Source: Nocardiopsis ansamitocini
GTDB lineage: Bacteria; Actinomycetota; Actinomycetes; Streptosporangiales; Streptosporangiaceae
Length of the DNA stretch: 64,000 nt
Direction of reading: 5' to 3'
Assembly: GCF_030268225.1 (NCBI RefSeq)
Contig: NZ_BSQG01000004.1
Location: forward strand, 512,359 to 576,358
Numbering within the stretch: position 1 is the first letter of the stretch; the number at the start of each line of letters is the position of its first letter. The notes under the pieces were generated by a model. It made no database searches and had not been told where the DNA came from. It saw nothing but the letters and a program-made list of their open reading frames with translations. Shown one piece after another: positions 28,684 to 38,976 of the stretch. Position numbers and translations under genes: made by a program.

Positions 28684-29349
28684 TCACTCGTGTCCTATCC
28701 GGTATCCCACTCCATGGACAGTGGTAATCCAAGAGCTGGCTCCAAGTTTGCTGCGCAGACTGCTGACATGGGTGTCGATGGTGCGACCGTTCTTCGCCCA
28801 TTCGTTGCCCCAGACCCTCGTCATGAGCTGTTCCCGGGATACCACCTTTTCTCGTTGCGAGAGCAGAAGATAAAGGAGGTCGAATTCTTTCCGGGTCACC
28901 TTGACGTCCTTGCCACTGACACGAACCTTTCGTCCCGCGCAATCCAGGTACAGCTGACCGTGGCAGATAACCGATCCCTGAAAAGCCGGCTTCGGCCGGG
29001 TACGACGCATGACTGCCTCTATCCGGGCAATTAGCTCTCTCAACCCGTAAGGCTTGTTGATACAGTCGTCCGACCCCGCCTGAAGCCCCAGCACCCGATC
29101 TAATTCGGTTCCCCCGTCGGTGACTGAAATGATTGGCGTGTCACAAATGGCCCTTATCTGTCGGCAGACCTCAAGTCCATCGAGATCGGGGAGATCGAGG
29201 GCCAGGAGGACGAGATCAGCGTTTTCAGCCTCATCGAGTGCGGCCTTTCCAGTGCCGACACTGTCGGCGTCGTAGCCGTTCCGCCGCAGGTTGGAGACAG
29301 TAGTCTTGGATAAATTTACATCGTGTTCCACTACAAGAGTGCGAATCAC
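28684..29349 (-). CDS. Atypical OmpR-family response regulator, JadR1-like
   Basis: The 221-residue protein has a receiver domain (1-115) and an OmpR winged helix ending TVHGVGYRIGHE. GTG 29349 was chosen because GGAGGAG lies five bases before it. The phosphorylation pocket is degenerate. The position of the phospho-acceptor Asp in DLVLL-D is Ala50 (DLVLLALDLPDLDG), and the first acidic cluster reads E8-H9-D10 instead of an Asp pair. Thr77 and Lys99 remain. Regulators of this type in angucycline clusters, such as JadR1, are known to respond to pathway products rather than phosphate. No sensor kinase is adjacent. It probably controls the type II PKS genes, and possibly the type I operon. Confidence 0.88.
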   Translation of the reverse strand: MIRTLVVEHDVNLSKTTVSNLRRNGYDADSVGTGKAALDEAENADLVLLALDLPDLDGLEVCRQIRAICDTPIISVTDGGTELDRVLGLQAGSDDCINKPYGLRELIARIEAVMRRTRPKPAFQGSVICHGQLYLDCAGRKVRVSGKDVKVTRKEFDLLYLLLSQREKVVSREQLMTRVWGNEWAKNGRTIDTHVSSLRSKLGASSWITTVHGVGYRIGHE

Positions 29350-30230
29350 GTACTCCTCCAGGGTGAACTTTCCCCGCGAAAGTGAGTAACCTTTCTTCCA
29401 ACCGACAAACGCCCCGTTGCCACAGATAAACAATGACAGCCGCTTATATATTCCCGATTTTTTACCGGTGTTTTGCCAGTGTTTTACCGATACCCCAATT
29501 GCAGCATTGATTAAAGTTGAACTGTCCGGTTTTGTCAACTATTCTGCATGTTGTTGCAGGAGTGAGGGGAGTTGTCCGCAAAACGCGTATTTCCAGGTCA
29601 CAGCCAACAAATTAGACCCAATACACAAAATGTGACATAAATCACTTTTTTTCCAGAGCTGTTTGCCAAGCCGGAGGCGGGGCCACCACCTGGGCGTCGG
29701 CCCAAGTTTTGGCTTCACCATTCACTCGACCCGAGTTTTTATTTCTTTCTCGCTTCTTCTTTGTTATGGAAAAATTAATTCCACGGCTCCCGCGCATTCG
29801 AGGACCAGCGCGCAGTCCTCTTCCAAAGGCCTGCGGAGACACCACCGGGCACTCAAGGACGACCCCACGCCGCCGGCGGCGTGTCAGCCGACGTGACGAG
29901 GACCGCGAAACCACTCACCCCGCCGGCGGCCGTCCTTGTGCGGACCAGCGGGAGGTGCCGACCATGGCGAACCGGTGCCCTTCTCGGACCGGCCCCCATC
30001 CCGTCCTCCCCCGGGAGCACTGGGGGCGCACGGGCTCCGCCTTCCCATACTCGGCATCGCATGCGTCCTCGTCTGCGACGAGAGCACGTGGCCAAGCATC
30101 CGGAGCGACTCGTGAAGTGAGGTCTTGACCGGCTCCGATGCGCAGGTCCCTGGATGGCGGAGTGCCTTCGCGACCCGTTTCGTCACGAGGAGCGGAGCAG
30201 ACGAGGACCGGGGCCGACCTTGTCCGGGGG
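29350..30230. other. Intergenic region, AT-rich near the regulator, otherwise without a gene
   Basis: Bases 29350-29800 are markedly AT-rich for this genome and hold the promoter of the response regulator gene. From 29800 to 30230 composition is normal but no frame looks like a protein. No RNA gene or repeat was recognised. Confidence 0.45.
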
Positions 30231-30866
30231 TCAGTACGCGACACCGACGAACCGGCCGACAGAGGCGGGATCCCGGGACAGGGCGAGCAGGGCGTGGGCA
30301 AGATCCGCGCGGGAGATCGAACTGCCGCGTACCACGTTGCCGCCGACGGTCGTGCGATAGACGCGGGTAAGGGGGCCGTCGGTCAATCGAGGCGGGCGTA
30401 CCACCGTCCACTGGAACTCACTCCGTTCCATCTCCTCCTCCATCGCCGCAAGGTCTGCATAGGTCGCGCGCAGGGCAGCTCTGAGAGAGGGGATCACAAC
30501 ACAACGCTGCACAAGCCCTTCACCGTCGGGAACCGGGCCGACCGGCACCGCGCTTAGCGCAAGAAAGCGTTTGACTCCTCCTTCCTCTAGCGCTCGCAAA
30601 ACCCGGCCGGTCCCCAGAGAAGCGACGCCTACCTGCTTTCTGCCGCGCGGACCCAGCGCGGAAATGACGGCATCCCGTCCCGCGACGAATTCAGCCAGCC
30701 TTTGCGAGGTGAGCACATCGGCTGTCACCGTTTCGAGAGCAGGGTGCTTGAGGAGAACCCTCGCCGGATCGCGCACCACGGCTGTCACCCGCCACCCGGA
30801 ATCGAGAGCTTGCCGGACCACATGCTGCCCGGTTCCACCAGTCGCCCCAAAAACTGTGATCTTCAT
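30231..30866 (-). CDS. NmrA/SDR-like NAD(P)-binding oxidoreductase
   Basis: A 211-residue atypical short-chain dehydrogenase: Rossmann start MKITVFGATGGTGQHVVRQAL with GATGGTG, VTADVLTSQRLAEFVAGRDAVISALG, then LALSAVPVG and FQWTVVRPPRLTDGP. The YxxxK pair of classical SDRs is not present; such NmrA-like proteins act as NAD(P)H-dependent reductases or redox sensors. ATG 30866 has AAAGGTG upstream. It is divergent from the fabD-like gene, sharing a 390-base control region, which suggests it belongs to the cluster; its substrate is unknown. Confidence 0.75.
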   Translation of the reverse strand: MKITVFGATGGTGQHVVRQALDSGWRVTAVVRDPARVLLKHPALETVTADVLTSQRLAEFVAGRDAVISALGPRGRKQVGVASLGTGRVLRALEEGGVKRFLALSAVPVGPVPDGEGLVQRCVVIPSLRAALRATYADLAAMEEEMERSEFQWTVVRPPRLTDGPLTRVYRTTVGGNVVRGSSISRADLAHALLALSRDPASVGRFVGVAY

Positions 30867-31152
30867 GGGTTCGGCACCTTTCACGTACGGCCGGTTTCCG
30901 GGTTCCCACGATCACTACAACAACGCTAAGTGCCGAGTCAATCGGCTACCGCCCCGGAAGGGCTCCTGCCGGTCAATGGCGGAGAAGAAAAATTTTTATT
31001 TGATCTGACATACTTGACAGACCTGCCGAGATGTTCACATTTAAATGAATGAATCTGACTTCATTCTGAAATACCATCCTTGACTGCGATGCCATGGAGG
31101 AGTGAAAATAATTTCGGTGGCCGATTCATCGTGAAGCAAATCCGAAGCCGCA

Positions 31153-31184
31153 GTCTCGGTGGAATACGAATTCGAAACCGAGAC
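31153..31184. promoter_or_regulatory. Inverted repeat in the divergent control region before the type II PKS operon
   Basis: GTCTCGGT (31153-31160) and its exact complement ACCGAGAC (31177-31184) are 16 bases apart, 75 bases before the first gene of the operon. The size and place suit a dimeric regulator's operator or a transcript leader hairpin. No binding protein can be named from the sequence. Confidence 0.4.
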
Positions 31185-31259
31185 CAGCCCCACCGAGGAA
31201 TCGATCACTCGCCCCCCGCACCCGGCAATTATTCTGCACAAAAGCAACATTAGGCGAAC

Positions 31260-32213
31260 ATGGAATCCATCGCTTTTATTTTCCCAGGCCAGGGTTCGCA
31301 GCGCGTCGGAATGGGAACGGAGTTCCACCAGCGTGCTCCGGACCTGGCCGACACCTACTACCGCACCGCCGACGAAATACTCGGGTTCTCGCTCTCGGAT
31401 CTGTGCCGGAATGCTTCCGCCCAGACGCTGCGCGACACCTCGATCACCCAACCGGCGGTTTTCCTCACCAGTCTCGTAGCCCTGGAGCTACTGCGCGATC
31501 ACGCTGTGGCACCTGACGTCGTAGCCGGACACAGCCTTGGCGAATTCACGGCGCTCGTGTGCGCCGGGGCACTGGAATGGACCGACGCACTCAGTCTGGT
31601 CCGGCGGCGCGGAGAGTTGATGAAAACGGTCAACGAGAAGGTTCCCGGGACCATGGCGGCTGTCCTGGGGCTGGAAAAAACCGTAGTGGAGGCGGCCTGC
31701 TCCGAGGCCCTGGTGAAGACGGGGGAGATCGTCGAAGTGGCCAACGACAACGGCCCCGACCAGGTCGTGGTCTCCGGGCAGGTGCGAGCTGTCGAGGAAC
31801 TGATTCAGATAGCGAGAAGTGCGGGCGCGCGGCGGGTCGTGCCGTTGGGTGTCGGGGCGCCTTTTCATTGCAGTCTCCTGCGGGAGATCGAGGAGGAATT
31901 CGCCGAAGTCCTGGAAGGGACCGATTTTCGCGACCCGACTATTCCGGTGATCTCCAGTGTCACTGCCGAGCCGCTCTCGGACGCCCACGACATCATCCGC
32001 ATACTGCGTCGCCAGTTGACGGCTCCGGTGCGCTGGCGCGAGACGGTCATCCGTATGTCACACGGGGGGGCGGAAAAATTTGTCGAGGTCGGGCCGGGGC
32101 GGGTCCTTACCGGACTGTGTCGGACGATCCTCCCGACAGCCCAGACCTACACGACCGCCACCGTCGACGAATGCGAGAAGACAACCGCCGCCCTTGCCAA
32201 AGCGGAACTGTGA
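31260..32213 (+). CDS. Malonyl-CoA:ACP acyltransferase (FabD-like) of the cluster
   Basis: Transfers malonyl from CoA to the type II PKS ACP. The 317-residue protein has FIFPGQGSQRVGMG, the nucleophile elbow AGHSLGEFTAL with Ser near residue 92, QPAVFLTSL, and GAPFHCSL in place of the common GAFHSPLM around the catalytic His. Most type II clusters borrow the housekeeping FabD, so a dedicated copy is notable. It might also move the unusual starter made by the type I PKS; that is speculation. It opens the plus-strand operon; the carboxylase gene follows after 51 bases. Confidence 0.9.
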   Translation: MESIAFIFPGQGSQRVGMGTEFHQRAPDLADTYYRTADEILGFSLSDLCRNASAQTLRDTSITQPAVFLTSLVALELLRDHAVAPDVVAGHSLGEFTALVCAGALEWTDALSLVRRRGELMKTVNEKVPGTMAAVLGLEKTVVEAACSEALVKTGEIVEVANDNGPDQVVVSGQVRAVEELIQIARSAGARRVVPLGVGAPFHCSLLREIEEEFAEVLEGTDFRDPTIPVISSVTAEPLSDAHDIIRILRRQLTAPVRWRETVIRMSHGGAEKFVEVGPGRVLTGLCRTILPTAQTYTTATVDECEKTTAALAKAEL

Positions 32214-32264
32214 TCGGTTGCGCGGATTTCCGCTTCGCCAACGCTTCGTGGAGGTAATCGCACA

Positions 32265-33995
32265 ATGCCAGGCAAGGTGTTAGTCGCCAACCGCGGTGAA
32301 ATCGCGGTTCGGATCATCCGAGCGTGCCAGGACGCCGGGATCTCAACCGTCGCCGTCTACGCCGCACCGGATAGAGACGCCCTGCACGTGCGGGCGGCGG
32401 ATGAAGCGCACTCGCTGGGCGGGGACACCCCGGCCACCAGTTACCTCGACATGGCGAAGGTGCTGGCTGTGGCGGCTCGATCGGGAGCCGACGCGGTGCA
32501 TCCCGGTTACGGCTTTCTGTCCGAGAACGCGGATTTTGCGCAGGCAGTCCTCGACGCCGGCTTGACCTGGGTCGGACCACCGCCACAGGCCATCCGCGAT
32601 CTGGGAGACAAGGTCGCGGCGCGCAGCATCGCACAACGCGTGGGGGCGCCTCTGGTGGCCGGTACTCCCGGTCCGGTCAGTGGTGTTGAGGAAATCCAGG
32701 CGTTCGCGGACCGGCACGGGTTGCCCATCGCCATCAAGGCCGCCTTCGGCGGTGGTGGAAGAGGGCTGAAGGTCGCTCGTGCCAGGGAGGAGATCCCGGA
32801 GCTTTACGAGTCGGCTGTGCGGGAGGCCACCGCGGCCTTCGGAAACGGAGCGTGTTTCGTCGAGCGCTATCTGGAGCGTCCCCGTCATGTGGAGACGCAG
32901 TGCCTGACCGACACCCACGGCAACGTCGTCGTCGTGTCCACTCGCGACTGCTCGTTGCAGCGGCGTCACCAAAAACTCGTGGAGGAAGCACCTGCGCCTT
33001 TTCTCACCGATCAGCAGGACGCGGAGATACGTGCGGCATCGAAAGCCATCATGCGAGAAGCCGGCTACGTAGGGGCAGGAACCTGCGAGTTCCTGGTCGG
33101 CGCAGACGGGGCTCTTTCGTTTCTCGAAGTCAACACCCGTCTTCAGGTCGAGCACCCGGTCACGGAAGAGGTCACGGGTATCGACCTGGTACTCGAAATG
33201 CTGCGTATCGCAGACGGTGAAGAAATCGGTTATGACGATCCCGTCGCCAGAGGGCACTCCATCGAGTTTCGTATCAATGGCGAAGACCCAGGAAAAGGAT
33301 TCCTTCCCACACCGGGAACAGTGGCTGCCTTTGTTCCGCCGACCGGTCCAGGAGTGCGGGTCGACACCGGGGTGGAATCCGGAAGCGTTGTCGGCGCGGC
33401 CTGGGATTCCCTCCTCGCAAAACTGATCGTCACCGGCGCCACCCGGGAGCAAGCACTGGGGCGTGCTCGCCGGGCCCTTGCGGAATTTCACGTCGACGGT
33501 ATAGCAACTGTTCTTCCTTTCCATCGCGCGATCGTCATGGAACCGGCATTTGTTGGATCTTCGTTCGCCGTTCACACTCGTTGGATCGAGACTGAGTTTT
33601 CCGCCGAACTCTCCCCGTTCACACCTCCGAGCACCGGAACCGTGCCCGAATCCCTATGGGAGACAGTCGTTGTCGAGGTCGAAGGCCGGCGTTTGGAAAT
33701 CGCTGTTCCCGGGCCGTCCACAGCGCCGGGAAACCGGATGAAGCGACGGGCCAACCCGCAGAGCAGGAGTGCGGTGTCCGGTGACACGCTCTCCTCCCCC
33801 ATGCAGGGGGCCATCGTGAAAATCGCCGTTCGCGATGGTCAGCACGTCGAAGAGGGCGAACTGGTAGTCATGCTCGAAGCGATGAAGATGGAGCAACCGC
33901 TCAACGCCCCTCGTTCCGGAACGGTCAGAGGGATCAAGGTCGATGTGGGGGATACGGTCGCCTCGGGTGCCGTCATTTGCGAGATAAAAGAATGA
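32265..33995 (+). CDS. Acyl-CoA carboxylase alpha chain (biotin carboxylase + BCCP)
   Basis: Carboxylates its own biotin with ATP and bicarbonate and passes the carboxyl to the beta chain at 44765. The 576-residue protein has the biotin carboxylase start [17 protein letters not shown], the ATP-grasp loop [10 protein letters not shown] near residue 165, [14 protein letters not shown], and at the end the biotinyl domain with Lys in EAMKME. Ribosome site GGAGG. Same role as JadJ in the jadomycin cluster: raises malonyl-CoA supply for the nine chain extensions of an angucycline. Confidence 0.95.
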   Translation: MPGKVLVANRGEIAVRIIRACQDAGISTVAVYAAPDRDALHVRAADEAHSLGGDTPATSYLDMAKVLAVAARSGADAVHPGYGFLSENADFAQAVLDAGLTWVGPPPQAIRDLGDKVAARSIAQRVGAPLVAGTPGPVSGVEEIQAFADRHGLPIAIKAAFGGGGRGLKVARAREEIPELYESAVREATAAFGNGACFVERYLERPRHVETQCLTDTHGNVVVVSTRDCSLQRRHQKLVEEAPAPFLTDQQDAEIRAASKAIMREAGYVGAGTCEFLVGADGALSFLEVNTRLQVEHPVTEEVTGIDLVLEMLRIADGEEIGYDDPVARGHSIEFRINGEDPGKGFLPTPGTVAAFVPPTGPGVRVDTGVESGSVVGAAWDSLLAKLIVTGATREQALGRARRALAEFHVDGIATVLPFHRAIVMEPAFVGSSFAVHTRWIETEFSAELSPFTPPSTGTVPESLWETVVVEVEGRRLEIAVPGPSTAPGNRMKRRANPQSRSAVSGDTLSSPMQGAIVKIAVRDGQHVEEGELVVMLEAMKMEQPLNAPRSGTVRGIKVDVGDTVASGAVICEIKE

Positions 33996-34257
33996 TGAGA
34001 GCTTCATGTTCGACTCCGACCAGAAAAACGGCAGCACTCACGGGCAGAAATAAAACCCCTGGAAACCTGCCAAATCCTCGACATCCCGATATCAAAATTT
34101 CTTTGGATTCGAAAACCGTTTCGAACGGCAAAGATTTTTGCACCGTCGAACCACCACGAAAACCTTGACCTTCCGGAAAGCGGACCCTTCTTCTTTGAAT
34201 GCTGCTTTTCCGATGAGTGCCAATTTCGCGCCGGTATCGAAAAACAGGGAGACGCGT

Positions 34258-35727
34258 GTGGATGCCCAAGTCATTGTCGTGGGTGCCGGCCCAGCCGGAA
34301 TGATGCTCGCGGGAGAGCTCCGATTGGCCGGAGTGGACGTCATCGTTCTGGAACGCCTTGCCAAGCGCACAGGAGAGTCCCGCGGACTGGGATTCACCGC
34401 TCGCACCATGGAGGTTTTCGACCAGCGCGGTCTGCTGCCCCGGTTCGGGGAGATCGCGATCAGCAACCACGGCCACTTCGGCGGGCTTCCGGTCGACTTC
34501 GGCCTGCTCGACGGCGCCCACCAGGCGGCGAAGAGCGTTCCACAGTCCCAGACCGAGACGGTGTTGGAAGAGTGGGTCCTCGGGATGGGCTGCGACATCA
34601 GACGCGGCCACGAAGTCCTCGCGGTGAAGGACAACGGCAACGAAGTGGAGGTCGAGGTCCGTGGACCAGAGGGCATTCTCCGGCTCACCAGCGGCTACCT
34701 CGTCGGTTGCGACGGCGGGCGCAGTCTCGTGCGCAAGGCCCTCGAATTCGACTTTCCCGGGACTCCCGCGACCCTGGAAATGTTTCTGGCCGACGTGAAA
34801 GGGCTCGATCTCGCACCCAGGATGATCGGGCAGACCCTACCGGGCGGCATGGTCATGGTGGGACCGCTACCGGACGGTGTCACCCGCCTCATCGTCTGCG
34901 AACGCGGGACCCCGCCGCAGCGCCGCGAAACACCACCGGCGTACGAGGAGGTCTCCGCTGCCTGGAAACGCCTCACCGGTGACGACATCTCCCACGGAGA
35001 ACCGGTGTGGGTGAGCTCCTTCGGCGATGCCACCCGTCAGGTCACCGAATACCGCAGGAACAGGGTCTTCCTGGCCGGCGACGCCGCACACATCCACCTC
35101 CCGGCTGGTGGCCAAGGCATGAACACGAGCATTCAGGATGCCGTGAACCTCGGCTGGAAACTCGCCGCCGTCGTCCAGGGGCGAAGCCGTGAAGCGCTCC
35201 TGGACAGCTATCACACCGAACGCCATCCGGTGGGCGAACGCTTGCTGATGAACACGCGGGCGCAGGGGCTGTTGTTCCTGAGCGGTCCCGAGATGCAGCC
35301 GCTACGCGACGTGATGTCCGAGCTCATCGCCTATGAGGACGTGGGTCGGCACCTGGCCGCGATGGTCAGCGGTCTGGAGATCCGCTATCCCGTCGACGGA
35401 GGGCGGCACCCCCTGCTGGGGAGGCGTATGCCCGGCCTGAAGCTGTCCGGACCGACCCGTTTCGCCGACAGCACGGAGGTACTGCACAGCGGACGCGGCG
35501 TCCTCCTGGATCTGGGGGACAACCCTGAACTACGCCGAAGGGCCGCGGGGTGGGAAAGCCAAGTGGACATCGTGACCGCAGAACTCGGGCCGCTCCCGAA
35601 GGACAGTCCCCTGAACGCAACCACCGCAGTACTGGTGCGCCCCGACGGTTACGTGGCGTGGGCCGCGCCTGGAAGCCACGGCGACCTGCCAATGGCGCTG
35701 GAGCGGTGGTTCGGACCACGGCGATAA
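34258..35727 (+). CDS. FAD-dependent angucycline hydroxylase, PgaE/UrdE type
   Basis: Class A aromatic hydroxylase that oxygenates the angucyclinone (C-12 and C-12b type chemistry for PgaE). The GTG at 34258, preceded by GGGAG, gives 489 residues and the family start DAQVIVVGAGPAGMMLAGEL. The longer frame from 34138 has no ribosome site. The Rossmann GAGPAG, the DG motif (VGCDGGRS) and the GD motif (FLAGDAAHIHLPAGGQGMN) are all present. As remembered, the text follows PgaE closely along its whole length (TGESRGLGFTARTMEVFDQRG; PMALERWFG at the end). First gene of the conserved block oxygenase-cyclase-KS-KS-ACP-KR-aromatase-oxygenase/reductase. Confidence 0.93.
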   Translation: MDAQVIVVGAGPAGMMLAGELRLAGVDVIVLERLAKRTGESRGLGFTARTMEVFDQRGLLPRFGEIAISNHGHFGGLPVDFGLLDGAHQAAKSVPQSQTETVLEEWVLGMGCDIRRGHEVLAVKDNGNEVEVEVRGPEGILRLTSGYLVGCDGGRSLVRKALEFDFPGTPATLEMFLADVKGLDLAPRMIGQTLPGGMVMVGPLPDGVTRLIVCERGTPPQRRETPPAYEEVSAAWKRLTGDDISHGEPVWVSSFGDATRQVTEYRRNRVFLAGDAAHIHLPAGGQGMNTSIQDAVNLGWKLAAVVQGRSREALLDSYHTERHPVGERLLMNTRAQGLLFLSGPEMQPLRDVMSELIAYEDVGRHLAAMVSGLEIRYPVDGGRHPLLGRRMPGLKLSGPTRFADSTEVLHSGRGVLLDLGDNPELRRRAAGWESQVDIVTAELGPLPKDSPLNATTAVLVRPDGYVAWAAPGSHGDLPMALERWFGPRR

Positions 35728-35768
35728 CCGTCCCCCATCACAGCCGACCCGATTGCGAGGAGACAAAC

Positions 35769-36098
35769 ATGCACAGCACTTTGATCGTGGCCCGGATGGC
35801 CCTCCATTCGAGTGACGAGGTGGCCCGTCTGTTCGGCTCGTTCGACGCGACCGACATGCCCCATCTCATGGGGACGCGCCGTCGCCAGCTGTTTTCGTAC
35901 CAGGGCCTCTACTTCCACGTTCAGGACTTCGACACCGACACCGGCGGCAGGCGCATCGAACAGGCCAGGCGAGAGCCACGCTTCGTTCGGATCAGCGACG
36001 ACCTGAAGCCCTACATCAATCCCTACGACCCGACCACGTGGCGCTCCCCCGCGGACGCGATGGCCACACGCTTCTACAGCTGGGAGGCGTCAGCGTGA
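35769..36098 (+). CDS. Polyketide cyclase, TcmI family (PgaF/UrdF type)
   Basis: A 109-residue alpha-beta barrel cyclase that closes the later rings of the polyketide. [10 protein letters not shown] at the start, the conserved [13 protein letters not shown] and the [21 protein letters not shown] end are typical. ATG with GGAG upstream. Its stop overlaps the GTG of the KS-alpha gene, so translation is coupled. Confidence 0.93.
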   Translation: MHSTLIVARMALHSSDEVARLFGSFDATDMPHLMGTRRRQLFSYQGLYFHVQDFDTDTGGRRIEQARREPRFVRISDDLKPYINPYDPTTWRSPADAMATRFYSWEASA

Positions 36099-37366
36099 AC
36101 GACAGGCGAGCTGTGATCACCGGTATCGGCGTGATCGCCCCCGGGGGGATCGGAGTGAAGGAATTCTGGAGCCTTCTCAGCGAAGGGCGGACGGCGACGC
36201 GGGGAATCACTTTCTTCGACCCGTCCCAGTTCCGCTCCAGGGTGGCCGCGGAGATCGATTTCGACCCGCTTGCCTCTGGACTGGGCCCCCAAGAGGTCCG
36301 ACGTATGGACCGCGCAGCCCAACTGGCGGTCGTGGCCGCTCGTGAAGCGGTGGCCGACAGCGGGCTCGAGATCGACCGGCTCTCCCCCTACCGGGTCGGG
36401 GTCACCATCGGTAGCGCGGTAGGCGCGACGATGGGCCTGGACCAGGAATACCGCGTGGTCAGCGACGGTGGGCGACTGGATCTGGTCGACCACGGGTACG
36501 CGGTGCCCCACTTGTACAACTATCTGGTGCCCAGCTCGTTCGCGGCAGAGGTTGCTTGGGCGGTGGACGCGCAAGGTCCGTGCACCGTGGTCTCCACGGG
36601 CTGTACTTCCGGTCTCGACGCGGTCGGCCACGCCGTCGAGCTGATCCGCGAGGGCTCGGCGGACGTCATGATCGCCGGCGCCTCGGACGCGCCCATATCG
36701 CCGATCACCATGGCCTGCTTCGACGCCATCAAGGCGACCACGCCACTCAACGACGCCCCCGGAGAGGCGTCTCGCCCCTTCGACGGAACCCGTAACGGAT
36801 TCGTACTCGGCGAGGGATCGGCCGTGTTCATCCTGGAAGAGCGTGAAGCCGCCAAACGGCGCGGGGCCCACATCTACGCGGAGGTCAGTGGTTACGCCTC
36901 TCGGTGCAATGCCTTTCACATGACGGGCCTTCGGCCGGACGGCGTGGAGATGGCCGAGGCCATCGGTGTCGCCCTTGCGGAAGCAGGCACTGCCGCAGCG
37001 GAGATCGACTACGTCAACGCACACGGATCAGGGACCAAACAGAACGACCGGCACGAGACCGCGGCGTTCAAGAAAAGCCTCGGGGAGCACGCCTACCGGG
37101 TTCCCGTCAGCTCCATCAAGTCGATGGTCGGCCACTCCTTGGGGGCCATCGGCTCGATCGAGATCGCCGCCTCGGTACTGGCCATGGAGAACAACGTGGT
37201 CCCACCCACCGCGAACCTCCATACACCAGATCCCGAATGCGACCTGGACTACGTTCCCTTGACCGCTCGGGAGTGGCCGACGGACACGGTGCTGACGGTC
37301 GGCAGCGGTTTCGGCGGCTTCCAGAGCGCGATGGTCCTGACGGGCGAGAAACGGGGGACGCGATGA
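36095..37366 (+). CDS. Type II PKS ketosynthase alpha
   Basis: Catalyses the decarboxylative condensations of the minimal PKS. From GTG 36095 (GGGAGG upstream) it has 423 residues. The nucleophile is Cys170 in [12 protein letters not shown]; the two histidines are in [14 protein letters not shown] and [11 protein letters not shown]. Forms a heterodimer with the next gene product, whose ATG overlaps its stop. The gene order and sequence correspond to UrdA/PgaA-type KS of angucycline clusters, for which a decaketide from acetyl plus nine malonyl is usual. Confidence 0.97.
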   Translation: MNDRRAVITGIGVIAPGGIGVKEFWSLLSEGRTATRGITFFDPSQFRSRVAAEIDFDPLASGLGPQEVRRMDRAAQLAVVAAREAVADSGLEIDRLSPYRVGVTIGSAVGATMGLDQEYRVVSDGGRLDLVDHGYAVPHLYNYLVPSSFAAEVAWAVDAQGPCTVVSTGCTSGLDAVGHAVELIREGSADVMIAGASDAPISPITMACFDAIKATTPLNDAPGEASRPFDGTRNGFVLGEGSAVFILEEREAAKRRGAHIYAEVSGYASRCNAFHMTGLRPDGVEMAEAIGVALAEAGTAAAEIDYVNAHGSGTKQNDRHETAAFKKSLGEHAYRVPVSSIKSMVGHSLGAIGSIEIAASVLAMENNVVPPTANLHTPDPECDLDYVPLTAREWPTDTVLTVGSGFGGFQSAMVLTGEKRGTR

Positions 37367-38580
37367 ACGCCCGGACCGTGGTCACGGGAATGGGGATCGC
37401 AGCGCCCAACGGGCTCGGAGCAGAGGACTTCTGGACGGCCACCCGGAACGGCCGGAGCGGGATCGGACCCGTGTCCCGCTTCGACCCCGCCCAGTACCCC
37501 CTGCGGTTGGCCGGCGAGGTGCCGGGATTCGTTGCCGAGGACCACCTGCCGGGGCGCCTCCTGCCCCAGACCGACCGGATGACGAGGCTCGCGCTGGTCG
37601 CAGCCGACTGGGCGCTGACCGACGCGGGGATCACCCCCGATGAGGTACCCGCCTTCGATATGGGGGTCGTCACCTCCAGCTCTTCGGGGGGCTTCGAATT
37701 CGGCCAAGGAGAACTCCAGAAGCTGTGGAGCAAAGGCAGCCGCTATGTCAGCGCCTACCAGTCCTTCGCTTGGTTCTACGCCGTCAACAGTGGCCAGATC
37801 TCCATTCGCAACGGGATGAAAGGACCCAGTTCAGTATTGGTCAGTGACCAGGCGGGCGGCCTCGACGCGGTGGCCCAGGCCCGGAGACAGATCCGCAAGG
37901 GCACTCCCATGATCGTGACCGGTGGTGTCGACGCCTCCATCTGTCCCTGGGGATGGGTCGCTCAGCTGGCGAGCGGACGGCTGAGCACCGGCGACGACCC
38001 GCGGCGGGCTTACCTTCCCTTCGACGCGCACGCCCATGGCCATGTTCCGGGCGAGGGGGGCGCGATCCTTCTCCTGGAGAACGTCGAGAACGCACGATCG
38101 CGTGGCGCACGGATCTACGGAGAGATCGCGGGGTACGCGGCTACCTTCGATCCACGGGCGGGCAGCGGCCGCGAGCCCGGACTGCGAACAGCCATCGAGC
38201 TGGCGCTTGCGGACGCGGAGGTACGGCCCGAGGACGTCGACGTGATCTTCGCGGACGCCGCCGCCATCCCGGAGATGGACCGTGTCGAAGCCGAAGCCAT
38301 CGCCGCGGTGTTCGGGCCGTACGGGGTACCGGTGACCGCACCCAAGTCGATGACCGGACGACTGTACTCAGGCGCCGCTGCCCTGGACCTGGCGTCCGCC
38401 CTGTTGTCGATCTCCACCGGCGTGATCCCGCCGACCACCAACGTCGAGGCGGTTCCCGACTACCGGCTCGACCTGGTGACGGACGAGCCTCGCTCGACTC
38501 CGATACGTACGGCCCTGGTGGTGGCCCGCGGCCACGGCGGATTCAACTCCGCGGTCGTCGTCCAGGCCCCATCAGACTGA
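37363..38580 (+). CDS. Type II PKS chain-length factor (KS beta)
   Basis: Partner of KS-alpha that sets chain length. In place of the active-site Cys it has Gln163 ([13 protein letters not shown]), the hallmark of chain-length factors; 405 residues. ATG overlaps the stop of KS-alpha (ATGA), giving equal amounts. The gating residues that fix cavity size were not modelled, so a 20-carbon chain is inferred from cluster type only. Confidence 0.96.
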   Translation: MNARTVVTGMGIAAPNGLGAEDFWTATRNGRSGIGPVSRFDPAQYPLRLAGEVPGFVAEDHLPGRLLPQTDRMTRLALVAADWALTDAGITPDEVPAFDMGVVTSSSSGGFEFGQGELQKLWSKGSRYVSAYQSFAWFYAVNSGQISIRNGMKGPSSVLVSDQAGGLDAVAQARRQIRKGTPMIVTGGVDASICPWGWVAQLASGRLSTGDDPRRAYLPFDAHAHGHVPGEGGAILLLENVENARSRGARIYGEIAGYAATFDPRAGSGREPGLRTAIELALADAEVRPEDVDVIFADAAAIPEMDRVEAEAIAAVFGPYGVPVTAPKSMTGRLYSGAAALDLASALLSISTGVIPPTTNVEAVPDYRLDLVTDEPRSTPIRTALVVARGHGGFNSAVVVQAPSD

Positions 38581-38618
38581 TCCCTTCTCCCTTCCCATCC
38601 ACCCGAAGAAGGATTCTT

Positions 38619-38888
38619 ATGAGCACAAAGAATTTCACCCTCGACGACCTGAAGCGAATCCTGCGTGAGGGGGCCGGTTCGGACGACGACATCGACATCG
38701 ACGGGGACATCCTCGACGCCGGGTTCGAGCAGTTGGGCTACGAGTCCCTGGCTTTGTTGGAGACCGGCAGCCGAATCGAACGTGAGTACGGGATCACCCT
38801 CGATGAGCCCTCTCTCGTCGACGCCACCACCCCTCGCGCCCTGATCGCACTGGTCAACGCCCACCTCGCCGACTCCCTCGCTGCCTGA
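38619..38888 (+). CDS. Type II PKS acyl carrier protein
   Basis: An 89-residue acidic carrier. Ser43 in LGYESLALLE is the phosphopantetheine site. ATG with AAGGA upstream, 38 bases after the chain-length factor. No phosphopantetheinyl transferase gene is present in this window, so one must act from elsewhere. Confidence 0.96.
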   Translation: MSTKNFTLDDLKRILREGAGSDDDIDIDGDILDAGFEQLGYESLALLETGSRIEREYGITLDEPSLVDATTPRALIALVNAHLADSLAA

Positions 38889-38976
38889 AGGCCGACCGGC
38901 GCCCCTTCACCGGGGCGGGTCCCCACTCAACCGACACGGCCGGTCGACCCCACGACCCCCACGTTCAGGAGAAGTC

